Numbered from the stretch's first letter, positions 7,349 through 14,245 are shown. The stretch is DNA of 14,394 bases from an uncultured Collinsella sp. (GCA_902494715.1 CABUUJ010000053.1:1-14394); one strand, 5' to 3'. The notes: a model not told the origin generated them from the letters alone. Numbers and translations: made by a program.

Positions 7349-8071
7349 ATGGCTTCAGATGCAAAAAAGATTCTGCTGGTCGAGGATGAGAAGGCAATCC
7401 GTGACGCCGTCGCTGCCTATCTCGAGCGCGAAGGCTACTGGGTTGTGGGCGTCGGCGACGGCCAGTCCGCGATCGAGGAGTTCGAGAAGCATCAGTTCGA
7501 CCTGGTCGTGCTCGACCTTATGCTCCCCAAGATCCCCGGCGAGCGCGTTTGCCGCACCATTCGCGATACCTCGGATGTCCCCATCATCATGCTGACGGCT
7601 AAGGGCGAGATCGAGGACCGTATTATCGGTCTTGAGCTCGGCGCCGACGACTATCTGATTAAGCCGTTCTCGCCGCGCGAGCTCGTCGCCCGCGTTCGCG
7701 CTCTGTTCCGCCGTGCCCATCAGGCCGACGAGCCCGCCGTCGAGGTACTCGACTTCGGCGATCTGGTCATCGATATCTCGGGCCACAAGATCTTGGTCGA
7801 GGGCAAGGAAGTCGATCTGACGGCTTCCGAGTTCAAGCTGCTCACCACACTTGCCCGTCATCCCGGCCGTGTGTATAACCGCATGGAGCTGGTCGAGAAA
7901 GTGCTCGGGTATGACTTTGAGGGCTATGAGCGCACCATCGATAGCCACGTGAAGAATCTTCGCGCCAAGCTGGGCGATGATCCCAAGAAGCCCAAGTGGC
8001 TCTACACCGTCCATGGTGTCGGCTATCGCTTCGAGGCTCCGGCCAAGACCGATAAGTCGGACGAGAAATAG
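7349..8071 (+). CDS. OmpR/PhoB-family response regulator
   Basis: A 240-residue transcription regulator. Residues 7-118 form a receiver domain: acidic residues E12/D13, phosphoacceptor D56 (VVLDLMLP), T83 and K105 (LIKPF) are all present. Residues about 140-235 form a winged-helix DNA-binding domain with TASEFKLL, the recognition region RTIDSHVKNLRAKLG and the wing YTVHGVGYRF. A TTG at 7328 is in frame, but AGGGGGG at 7335-7341 with 7-nt spacing favours the ATG at 7349. The histidine kinase gene starts 12 nt after the stop, so the two form an operon and a phosphorelay pair. The signal and target genes cannot be told from sequence; the neighbouring genes are only weak hints. Confidence 0.96.
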   Translation: MASDAKKILLVEDEKAIRDAVAAYLEREGYWVVGVGDGQSAIEEFEKHQFDLVVLDLMLPKIPGERVCRTIRDTSDVPIIMLTAKGEIEDRIIGLELGADDYLIKPFSPRELVARVRALFRRAHQADEPAVEVLDFGDLVIDISGHKILVEGKEVDLTASEFKLLTTLARHPGRVYNRMELVEKVLGYDFEGYERTIDSHVKNLRAKLGDDPKKPKWLYTVHGVGYRFEAPAKTDKSDEK

Positions 8072-8082
8072 GGAAATCACAT

Positions 8083-9648
8083 ATGACACCTGCGCGCTTT
8101 GAAATCGGACAAAAGCACAAGCAGGAGAGCGAGGCGGGTTCCAAGGCTAGTTGGAACACGCCTCGTTCCGATTCACGGCCAACGATGAGCTATCCCTCGC
8201 GCATGGCACTTGCTTTTGCTCTGACATCGCTCATGACGGTATTGGTGCTGGTGGGCGTTGTCTCTGTTGTGTGGGGCACGGTCTTTTCGGATTACACACG
8301 CTCCAATATCGTCGAAATCGCAAATTCCGCTGCCGAGAAGTTGGCGACCTCATATGAGGAAAACGGCTCTTGGACCGCGGGAGAACTGCGCACGGTCGCA
8401 ACGTCGAGTTTGGTTTCCGACGATCTGGGCATGCAGGTCGTCAATAAAAAGGGTGTGATCGTTTATGACGATTCCTGGCCCTCGGCAAGCGCCACCGCCG
8501 ATGTACGCGAAAACCAGGCTACGACCGACGACACGAGCGGCAAGAGGGCATCGCATAGCCCGGTCTCGTCTGCTCCAACCGACTCCGATAGCGTTGCTAA
8601 CGTCGAGATTGTAACGTCTTCCGGCGAGCATGTCGGACAGGTAAAGCTGTGGGCCATCGGCTCCGACGCTCTGCTCACCAAGGCGGACTCTGCGTTTAGG
8701 GAGAAGACCTTTAACGCCATGGCCCTCGCCGCGGTTGTTGCAATCTGCATTTCGGTCGTTATCGGATCGCTCGTGTCGCGCATGCTCACTAAACCGATTC
8801 ATCGCATCACCAGTACCGCAAAGCAAATCCGTGACGGCGACCTGTCGGCTCGCACGGGGCTGCGCGGTGATGACGAGATCGATCAGCTGGGTGAGACCTT
8901 CGATGAGATGGCCACCTCGCTCGAGAAGGATATGAAACACGAGAAGCGCCTGACCTCGGATGTCGCACACGAGCTGCGCACGCCGCTTATGGCGATGCTT
9001 GCGACGGTCGAGGCCATGCAGGACGGCGTGTATCCCACCGACGATGAGCATTTGGAGACCGTTGCTTCCGAGACGCGTCGCCTGGCTCGTCTGGTGCAGC
9101 AGATGCTCGACCTGTCGCGCATGGAAAACAGCACGGCTCCGCTCAACCTTGAGCCGGTGGACATGGTTCCTTTCGTGCGATCGATTGTGAACGGCCAGGA
9201 GCGTCTGTTTGCCGACCGCGATCTGCGCCTGCGTTTTGCGGACGAGACCCAGGGTCACGACGATGTCGTCGAAGCCGATCCCGACATGATCACGCAATGT
9301 GTTATCAACCTCATGAGCAACGCCATGCGCTACACCCCCGAGGGCGGTTGGGTCGTGGTGTCGGTGCTCAGTGACCGCAGGCACGTCAGCATTGCCGTTT
9401 CTGATACCGGCATCGGTATTGCCAAGGACGATCTGTCGCGCATTTTCGGGCGGTTTTGGCGCGCCGATGCCAGCCGCGCCCGCGAAGCTGGCGGCCTGGG
9501 CGTCGGCCTCGCCGTGACCAAGCAGATCGTCGAGCGTCACCATGGCTACATATCCGTGGAGTCGGAGCTTGGAAAGGGTACGACTTTTACAATTCATCTG
9601 CCCCGCGAGCACACGGCGGACGCGGCATCTACTACAATGGAGCACTAG
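8083..9648 (+). CDS. Membrane sensor histidine kinase
   Basis: A 521-residue sensor kinase, partner of the regulator just upstream. Order: a hydrophilic cytoplasmic tail of about 40 residues, helix 1 (~43-66), an external sensor region (~67-210), helix 2 (~211-233), HAMP (~233-285), the dimerisation domain with phospho-accepting H296 in DVAHELRTPL, and the ATP-binding domain with the N-box around N409/N413, DTGIGI at 441-446 and GLGVGL at 471-476. All catalytic boxes are intact. The sensor region includes a Ser/Thr/Asp-rich, low-complexity stretch (~133-171) that is probably disordered. AGGGA at 8070-8074, 8 nt before the ATG, supports this start. A second in-frame ATG at 8185 would remove the tail, but it has no ribosome site. 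The ligand is unknown. Confidence 0.95.
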   Translation: MTPARFEIGQKHKQESEAGSKASWNTPRSDSRPTMSYPSRMALAFALTSLMTVLVLVGVVSVVWGTVFSDYTRSNIVEIANSAAEKLATSYEENGSWTAGELRTVATSSLVSDDLGMQVVNKKGVIVYDDSWPSASATADVRENQATTDDTSGKRASHSPVSSAPTDSDSVANVEIVTSSGEHVGQVKLWAIGSDALLTKADSAFREKTFNAMALAAVVAICISVVIGSLVSRMLTKPIHRITSTAKQIRDGDLSARTGLRGDDEIDQLGETFDEMATSLEKDMKHEKRLTSDVAHELRTPLMAMLATVEAMQDGVYPTDDEHLETVASETRRLARLVQQMLDLSRMENSTAPLNLEPVDMVPFVRSIVNGQERLFADRDLRLRFADETQGHDDVVEADPDMITQCVINLMSNAMRYTPEGGWVVVSVLSDRRHVSIAVSDTGIGIAKDDLSRIFGRFWRADASRAREAGGLGVGLAVTKQIVERHHGYISVESELGKGTTFTIHLPREHTADAASTTMEH

Positions 9649-9706
9649 CTTTTCGCTATTCGGTGAAGGAGGGGCCGCGTCCCTGCCGCTCCGAGTTTGC
9701 GAAAAC

Positions 9707-9728
9707 ATGCGGGAAAGAACCCGCATTT
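9707..9728 (+). terminator. Possible weak terminator or attenuator before purC
   Basis: A 7-bp stem ATGCGGG/CCCGCAT (9707-9713 with 9720-9726) has loop AAAGAA and a short TTT after it. It lies in the 109-nt gap between the kinase and purC. It could reduce read-through into purC. Confidence 0.4.
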
Positions 9729-9757
9729 CTGTCGTATTTAGGTAAGGAGTGACTCAC

Positions 9758-10645
9758 GTGACAACGATGGAGCGTCGTCCGGATTCCCGTGGCAAGGTTC
9801 GTGATATCTACGATGCCGGTGAAAACCTGCTGATGGTCGCCACCGACCGCATTTCTGCGTTCGACTTCATTCTTCCCGACGAGATTCCGTTTAAGGGAGA
9901 GGTGCTCAATCGCATCTCGGCATTCTGGTTCGATAAGTTTGCCGACATCGTCCCCAACCATCTCGTTTCCATCGACCCGGCGGATTTCCCCGAGGAGTTT
10001 GCTGAGTATCGTGACTACCTCGCTGGCCGCGCCATGCTGGTTAAGAAGGCCCAGACGATTCCTATCGAGTGCATCGTCCGCGGCTATCTGACCGGTTCGG
10101 GCAAGAAGACCTATGACGAGAACGGCACCGTCTGCGGCATTCAGCTGCCCGAGGGTCTGACCGAGGCCTCCAAGCTTCCCGAGCCGCTGTTCACGCCGTC
10201 CACGAAGGCCGAGATCGGCGACCACGACGAGAACATTTCGTTCGAGCGTTGCTGCGAGATCGTGGGTGAGGACATCGCCGCGCAGATTCGCGACCTTTCC
10301 CTCAAGATCTACAAGGCCGCTGCCGAGTACGCCGCGACCCGTGGCATCATCATTGCCGACACCAAGTTCGAGTTTGGTGTTATTGATGGCAAGGTCACGC
10401 TGATCGACGAGTGCCTCACGCCCGACTCCAGCCGTTTCTGGCCTGCTGCCAGCTACGAGGAGGGCAAGATCCAGCCTAGCTACGACAAGCAATTCGTCCG
10501 CAATTGGCTCAAGGCCAACTGGGATATGACGGGGGAGACCCCGCACCTGCCCGCCGAGGTCATCGATGGCACGTCCGAGCGCTATCGCGAGGCCTTCCAG
10601 ATCATCACGGGCTCCCAGTTCACAAGCATGAAGGAGAACGCATAA
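9758..10645 (+). CDS. purC: Phosphoribosylaminoimidazole-succinocarboxamide (SAICAR) synthase
   Basis: A 295-residue cytosolic ligase of purine synthesis. It joins CAIR and aspartate using ATP to make SAICAR, the product that purB (4246-5592) then cleaves. Family motifs are clear: GKVRDIYD near residue 12, TDRISAFDFILPDEIPFKG, IECIVRGYLTGSG, IIADTKFEFG and the catalytic-site stretch LIDECLTPDSSRFW. The length matches the longer PurC form (about 290-300) rather than the ~237-residue E. coli form. Of three candidate starts, GTG at 9749 overlaps the AAGGAG (9744-9749) and is impossible. GTG at 9758 has 8-nt spacing and is preferred over ATG at 9767. TACAAT at 9632-9637, inside the end of the kinase gene, could be a promoter element. 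Confidence 0.96.
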   Translation: MTTMERRPDSRGKVRDIYDAGENLLMVATDRISAFDFILPDEIPFKGEVLNRISAFWFDKFADIVPNHLVSIDPADFPEEFAEYRDYLAGRAMLVKKAQTIPIECIVRGYLTGSGKKTYDENGTVCGIQLPEGLTEASKLPEPLFTPSTKAEIGDHDENISFERCCEIVGEDIAAQIRDLSLKIYKAAAEYAATRGIIIADTKFEFGVIDGKVTLIDECLTPDSSRFWPAASYEEGKIQPSYDKQFVRNWLKANWDMTGETPHLPAEVIDGTSERYREAFQIITGSQFTSMKENA

Positions 10646-11221
10646 GTGAGTACCCGTAGCGCCACGAACAAGCGCACGCAATCCCACGAAGTTACCGGGG
10701 TTGCGCGCAAGTCTGCCGCATCTGCTAAGCCCGCCCGCCAAGCAGCGAGCTCCGTTCGCGTCGTGCCGGCTTCGTCTAAGGCACGCCGCAAAGAGCTCGA
10801 GAAGGGCGAGAACCTCGAGGGCCTCTCTAAAGAGGAGAAGCGCGCCCGCAAGGCTAAGCAGCGCGCCAAGGAGGACCGCATCTATACGGTGTCGAATATC
10901 CTCCTCAAGCAGGACGAGGACTACACCAAGCGCCGTCGCATCTGGTGGATTGTGCTCGCCATTGGCATGGTACTCGTCGTGGCAATTTGGGCTTCGCTCT
11001 ACTTCGCTCCCGGCGGCACGGTGTCCAGTCCCGTCCAGATGGTCGGCATTGTTTTGTCCTATGTCATCATCTTAGGTGACTTTATCTACGACTTCGCTCG
11101 TATTCGTCCCTTGCGCAACATGTACCGCGCGCAGGCCGAGGGCATGTCCGAGAACAAGCTCAACGCTCTTATCGAGCGCGCAGCTGCCGAGGAGGACAAG
11201 AAGGACTCCAAGAAGAAGTAG
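10646..11221 (+). CDS. Small basic two-helix membrane protein, unknown function
   Basis: A 191-residue protein that starts with GTG directly after the purC stop, with AAGGAG at 10631-10636 serving it from inside purC; the two are therefore co-transcribed. Residues 1-98 are hydrophilic and very rich in Lys, Arg, Ala and Glu (KARRKELEKG, KEEKRARKAKQRAK), probably helical and cytosolic. Two membrane helices follow at about 99-121 and 129-149, joined by a short Pro/Gly turn, then a charged tail ending KKDSKKK. The topology resembles DUF3043-type actinobacterial membrane proteins, but I do not see enough sequence identity to assign that family. A terminator follows. No link to purine synthesis is evident beyond position. 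Confidence 0.85.
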   Translation: MSTRSATNKRTQSHEVTGVARKSAASAKPARQAASSVRVVPASSKARRKELEKGENLEGLSKEEKRARKAKQRAKEDRIYTVSNILLKQDEDYTKRRRIWWIVLAIGMVLVVAIWASLYFAPGGTVSSPVQMVGIVLSYVIILGDFIYDFARIRPLRNMYRAQAEGMSENKLNALIERAAAEEDKKDSKKK

Positions 11222-11224
11222 CGT

Positions 11225-11254
11225 TTGCATACATACTTATCGCTAAGATATAAG
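11225..11254 (+). promoter_or_regulatory. Promoter of the aminopeptidase gene
   Basis: TTGCAT (11225-11230) and TATAAG (11249-11254) are separated by 18 bp. The -10 box overlaps the first bases of the terminator that ends the purC operon. A start near 11261 would omit the 5' arm, so the new transcript escapes termination. Confidence 0.5.
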
Positions 11255-11282
11255 GCGCGTCGTTTTTGCGGCGCGCCTTTTT
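11252..11282 (+). terminator. Intrinsic terminator of the purC operon
   Basis: The stem AAGGCGCG/CGCGCCTT (11252-11259 with 11272-11279), extended by three inner pairs, is followed by a T-run to 11282. It lies 30 nt after the stop of the membrane protein gene. Confidence 0.85.
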
Positions 11283-11310
11283 ACTGTTCTATAGATAGAT
11301 GGAGTGGCAC

Positions 11311-12591
11311 ATGATTCGAGCTGCCCTGACGGTCGAAGAAGCTCTGGAGGGCATGAAGGCCCTGGAGCCCAAGATTAAAAACTATGCGCGTCTGGTTGTC
11401 CGCAAGGGCGTAAACGTCAAGCCCGGCCAGGAGGTTGTCGTTCAGTCTCCGGTCGAGTGCGCGCCTTTTGCCCGCTTGGTGGTCGCGGAGGCTTATGTCG
11501 CCGGCGCTGGCCATGTGACGGTCATTTGGGCCGATGATGCCGTGACGAGGCTCACGTACGAGCATGTCGATAAAAGCTATTTTGAGCAGACGCCCGAGTG
11601 GAAGCGCCTGCAGCTTGATTCCTTGGCCCAGGACGGTGCCTGCTTTATCTTTATCGAGGGTGCGGATCCTGCGGCTCTCAAGGGTATCGATCCCGCCAAG
11701 CCGGCCGCGGCATCCAAGGCGAGGAACACGCAGTGCAAGGTCTTCCGCCGTGGACTGGACTACAACATCAACCCGTGGTGCATCGCCGGCGCGCCGGTCG
11801 TGGCTTGGGCGCGCGAGGTGTTCCCGGGAGACGCCGATGAGGTTGCAATCTATAAGCTGTGGAATGCGATTCTGCACACCGCTCGTGCCGATGGCCAGGA
11901 CCCGGAGAGCGACTGGGAGCTTCATGACGCGGCGTTCGAAAAGAACTTGCGCTTCCTGAACGACAATCGTTTTGACCACCTGCATTACACCGCGGCAAAT
12001 GGAACCGATCTGACGATTGGCATGACGAAGGGTCACGAGTGGGCCGGTGGCAAGGGCAGGACGCCCGATGGACATCCCTTCTTCCCCAACATCCCCACCG
12101 AGGAGGTCTTCACCTCGCCTGATCGTATGCGTGCCGACGGTATCGTGTATTCGGCTATGCCGCTCATTCACCACGGCAATAAAGTCGACGATTTTTGGAT
12201 TAAGTTCGAGGGCGGCCGCGTGGTGGACTACGACGCCCGCGTGGGCAAGGCAACGCTCGCAAGTATCATCGATACTGACGAGGGCGCTGCTCACCTGGGA
12301 GAGGTCGCGCTCATTTCCAAGAACACGCCGATCCGCGAAAGAGGTGTTCTGTTCTACGATACGCTCTATGACGAGAACGCCAGCTGCCACCTTGCGCTGG
12401 GCGTCGGCTTCCCCGAGTGCATCGAGGGCGGATATGATATGTCCAAAGAAGAGCTCCTAGAGCATGGCGTCAACGTTTCGAGCACGCACGTCGACTTTAT
12501 GATTGGCACGGACGATATCGATATTGCGGGCATTACGCCTGATGGACGTGAAGTTGTGATTTTCCAGAACGGCCAATGGAGTTGGGAATAG
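11311..12591 (+). CDS. M29-family metallo-aminopeptidase
   Basis: A 426-residue cytosolic aminopeptidase of family M29 (AmpS/AmpT/PepS type). Members are dimeric two-metal enzymes that remove N-terminal residues from peptides. The metal ligands of the family are all present: Glu in IPTEEVFTSPD (264-265), Glu331 in LGEVALI, His360 in ASCHLALG, and His393 plus Asp395 in THVDFMIG. An N-terminal domain (about 20-240) holds the KPGQEVVVQ segment typical of the family. ATG at 11299 is also in frame, but GGAG at 11301-11304 lies between the two and supports ATG at 11311. It has its own promoter and is followed by tRNA-Lys after a 28-nt gap. Substrate preference cannot be read from the sequence. Confidence 0.95.
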   Translation: MIRAALTVEEALEGMKALEPKIKNYARLVVRKGVNVKPGQEVVVQSPVECAPFARLVVAEAYVAGAGHVTVIWADDAVTRLTYEHVDKSYFEQTPEWKRLQLDSLAQDGACFIFIEGADPAALKGIDPAKPAAASKARNTQCKVFRRGLDYNINPWCIAGAPVVAWAREVFPGDADEVAIYKLWNAILHTARADGQDPESDWELHDAAFEKNLRFLNDNRFDHLHYTAANGTDLTIGMTKGHEWAGGKGRTPDGHPFFPNIPTEEVFTSPDRMRADGIVYSAMPLIHHGNKVDDFWIKFEGGRVVDYDARVGKATLASIIDTDEGAAHLGEVALISKNTPIRERGVLFYDTLYDENASCHLALGVGFPECIEGGYDMSKEELLEHGVNVSSTHVDFMIGTDDIDIAGITPDGREVVIFQNGQWSWE

Positions 12592-12604
12592 CCCCAGACC
12601 GTGG

Positions 12605-12610
12605 TACAAT
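12605..12610 (+). promoter_or_regulatory. Possible -10 element of tRNA-Lys
   Basis: TACAAT preceded by GG lies 9 nt before the tRNA-Lys 5' end. A matching -35 box is not clear. The element is only 13 nt after the aminopeptidase stop, so read-through from that gene may also feed the tRNA. Confidence 0.4.
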
Positions 12611-12619
12611 GCCACCCGC

Positions 12620-12692
12620 GGGCCGTTAGCTCAGCTGGCAGAGCAGGGGACTTTTAATCCCAAGGTCCAGGGTTCGAACCCCTGACGGCCCA
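12620..12692 (+). tRNA. tRNA-Lys (anticodon UUU)
   Basis: Full cloverleaf: acceptor GGGCCGT with ACGGCCC, D-arm GCTC/GAGC, anticodon stem GGGGA/TCCCA with loop CTTTTAA (anticodon TTT), T-arm CAGGG-TTCGAAC-CCCTG, discriminator A12692. CCA is not encoded (CCC follows). Positions 12676-12700, which cover the 3' half of the T-arm, the acceptor strand and 8 nt beyond, recur exactly at 12857-12881. Confidence 0.96.
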
Positions 12693-12707
12693 CCCAAAGA
12701 TTGTTGA

Positions 12708-12737
12708 GACGGTCAACTTCGGTTGGCCGTCTTTTTT
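12708..12737 (+). terminator. Intrinsic terminator of tRNA-Lys
   Basis: A 10-bp stem (12708-12717 with 12722-12731, one G-T pair) is closed by a TTCG tetraloop and followed by six T. A diverged copy lies at 13996-14025. Confidence 0.92.
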
Positions 12738-12764
12738 GTCGCCCTTTCATGGGTTCGAACCCGT
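12710..12764. repeat. 55-nt terminator/T-arm repeat, left copy
   Basis: This block holds most of the tRNA-Lys terminator plus a 12-nt perfect palindrome GGGTTCGAACCC (12751-12762), identical to the T-arm core at 12670-12681. It recurs at 13997-14052 with two C-to-T changes and one extra T. The two copies bracket the AT-rich TraX segment. Confidence 0.85.
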
Positions 12765-12881
12765 CGGGGGGCGCGGAGCTGAGTAAACGCGCGAGCGTTT
12801 GCCAGCGCAGCGCGCAAGGCGCGAAAGCGCCGCAGCGGCCGCCTGCGAAGCAGGCTGAACCCCTGACGGCCCACCCAAAGA
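12751..12881. repeat. tRNA-Lys 3'-end cassette: T-arm palindrome, three hairpins, tRNA 3' copy
   Basis: It starts with the T-arm palindrome (12751-12762). Hairpins follow at 12785-12800 (AAACGC/GCGTTT), 12818-12831 (GGCGC-GAAA-GCGCC) and 12841-12855 (GCCTGC-GAA-GCAGGC). It ends with an exact 25-nt copy (12857-12881) of the tRNA-Lys 3' end, 181 bp from the original. The order, the spacing and the AAACGC and TGC-GAA-GCA cores match the cassette after tRNA-Gly. No protein is encoded. The nature is unknown: a non-autonomous mobile element, a recombination scar or a structured site are all possible. Confidence 0.75.
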
Positions 12882-12893
12882 AAGGAAAAAGAA

Positions 12894-13691
12894 ATGAAAA
12901 CAGATAGATACGGAATTAGCGGCAGCACATTAAAGATAATAGCGGCCATCTCGATGGTTCTCGATCATGTAAGCAGGATCGTCCTGACCAATGGAATCAT
13001 GACTCACGCATCGTACAATCAGATATCAGACGAACAGTGGGCGATTCTAAGCGAGGCTTCGGATGTGCTTCATGTTCTTGGCAGAATTGCATTTCCCTTA
13101 TTTTGCTTTTTGATAGTTGAGGGATTTTTGCACACTCATGACATAAAGAAGTACCTGCGAAATATGCTTGTCTTCGCAATCATTGCGGAGCCCATATACG
13201 ATTTCGTTCAAACCGGGCAGCTATTTGACCTTCGGCAACAGAATGTTATGTATGAGCTCCTGCTTTCCTTGGTCTTTTTGATTATTCTGGAAAAGATACA
13301 AAGTCTTTCAAAATGGAAGAGGCACATTGCAGAAATTGCTCTGATTGTTTTGACAGCACTGGCAGCTGAATACACTAAGCTGGATGGCGGTGCGTATGGC
13401 ATTCTGCTTGTGGCTGCATTCTATTTATTCCACGACAGCAAAGCTAAGATGTTCTTTGCTGCAGTATGTGCAGTGCTCCTTTCGTCATGCCATATAATTG
13501 GCGGCGGATTTGAGTTCACTACAGCTAATATTTTTAATCCTGATGTTGCTGCCGCGATAATTTCGTTGTTGCTTATCAATCTTTATAATGGCAAGCGAGG
13601 GCTGAAGCTGAAATATTTCTTCTACATTTTCTATCCGGCACATCTTGCTCTGCTTTATGGTGTCTCGCTTATTGTTTTGAACTGTCTTTAA
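12894..13691 (+). CDS. TraX-family integral membrane protein
   Basis: A 265-residue polytopic membrane protein of the TraX family (named after the F-plasmid pilin acetylase; chromosomal members are mostly uncharacterised). Family marks are visible: SGSTLKIIAAISMVLDHV at the N-terminus, RIAFPLFCFLIVEGFLHT near 70, KYLRNMLVFAIIAEPIYDF, QQNVMYELLLSL and the C-terminal FYPAHLALLYG. About eight hydrophobic segments span its length. AAAGGA at 12881-12886 lies 7 nt before the ATG and begins right at the edge of the tRNA-Lys 3' copy. Base and codon use (ATA, AGA, AAA) is far more AT-rich than in the genes to the left, and the gene lies between two 55-nt repeats, which suggests horizontal acquisition. 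No conjugation genes accompany it. Confidence 0.9.
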   Translation: MKTDRYGISGSTLKIIAAISMVLDHVSRIVLTNGIMTHASYNQISDEQWAILSEASDVLHVLGRIAFPLFCFLIVEGFLHTHDIKKYLRNMLVFAIIAEPIYDFVQTGQLFDLRQQNVMYELLLSLVFLIILEKIQSLSKWKRHIAEIALIVLTALAAEYTKLDGGAYGILLVAAFYLFHDSKAKMFFAAVCAVLLSSCHIIGGGFEFTTANIFNPDVAAAIISLLLINLYNGKRGLKLKYFFYIFYPAHLALLYGVSLIVLNCL

Positions 13692-13713
13692 AAACTCTCA
13701 AACAAGTCTCTGA

Positions 13714-13992
13714 AAGCAGAAACAAATTGACCCTAAGACTGCTTGTGAATTTCCGGAAGACCTGAGAGATGCGAGGATAGACAACGAGGGCTGCAGAAAG
13801 ATGCTTCTCAGTTCTCTGGCGGATCGCATGAATCTGTATGAGGATCACTTCCACACACTCATTGATAACAGTGATAAACACGGCAGATCCTCAAAACATG
13901 AGACTGCGAAGGTCGAAAGATGCTTCGAAAGCATGAATGGCAGCGAGAAAACGAGTTCGGAAGCACCCTCTGGATGCTCCAGCATAGAATAG
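13714..13992 (+). pseudogene. Probable gene remnant, unrecognised
   Basis: This frame is open from just after the TGA at 13711 to TAG at 13990, 92 codons. The text reads like protein, with DPKTACEFPEDLRDARIDNE followed by RKMLLSSLADRMNLYEDHFH. It has no good start: the first ATG (13801) is internal and its nearest purine-rich stretch is about 12 nt away. The C-terminal 30 residues are Ser/Glu-rich. Composition is AT-rich like the TraX gene. It may be a truncated piece of a mobile-element gene, or, less likely, a 63-residue protein starting at 13801. I do not recognise the family. Confidence 0.3.
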
Positions 13993-13996
13993 AAAG

Positions 13997-14052
13997 CGGT
14001 CAACTTCGGTTGGCTGTCTTTTTTTGTCGTCCTTTCATGGGTTCGAACCCGT
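13997..14052. repeat. 55-nt terminator/T-arm repeat, right copy
   Basis: It matches 12710-12764 with two C-to-T changes and one extra T. It includes a weakened version of the TTCG terminator hairpin with its T-run and the palindrome GGGTTCGAACCC at 14039-14050. No tRNA gene precedes it here. It marks the right border of the AT-rich segment. Confidence 0.85.
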
Positions 14053-14058
14053 ATCTAT

Positions 14059-14245
14059 CTATATATAAGAACGCTTGGCGAACAAAACCCGCCTTTTACC
14101 GATGGGAAACAAATAGCTGATGCCTTTGGGGTAAAGTAGCGCTCCAGAGATGACCGATGTCTCAATACTCATAAAACAGCTGGTCATCGCCAATATCAGA
14201 AGCCAATGCTTCAGTTATAACCTCAGGGACGCGACTGAGGGACAT
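14059..14245 (-). pseudogene. Possible frameshifted short gene (two overlapping small frames)
   Basis: Two minus-strand frames overlap by 11 nt. The first (14245 to 14162) gives 27 residues, MSLSRVPEVITEALASDIGD and on to QLFYEY. The second (14172 to 14059) gives 37 residues, MSIETSVISGALLYPKGISY followed by LFPIGKRRVLFAKRSYI. The end of one and the start of the other read like one continuous small protein broken by a single-base shift near 14165. Neither start has a clear ribosome site. Alternatively they are two coupled tiny genes, or chance. No family recognised. Confidence 0.3.

Noticed and set aside
8350..9726. 458-codon open frame on the minus strand opposite the histidine kinase
   Set aside because: It is complementary to conserved kinase motifs and lacks family features of its own.
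9656..10741. 361-codon minus-strand frame opposite purC
   Set aside because: Antisense shadow of purC; the sequence is explained by purC codon constraints.
11281..12390. 369-codon minus-strand frame opposite the aminopeptidase
   Set aside because: Antisense shadow of a well-supported M29 gene; no start signal.
12701..12907. 68-codon frame across the tRNA-Lys terminator and cassette, echoed at 13920-14120
   Set aside because: The shared peptide RPFMGSNP is only the translation of the 55-nt DNA repeat; there is no ribosome site.
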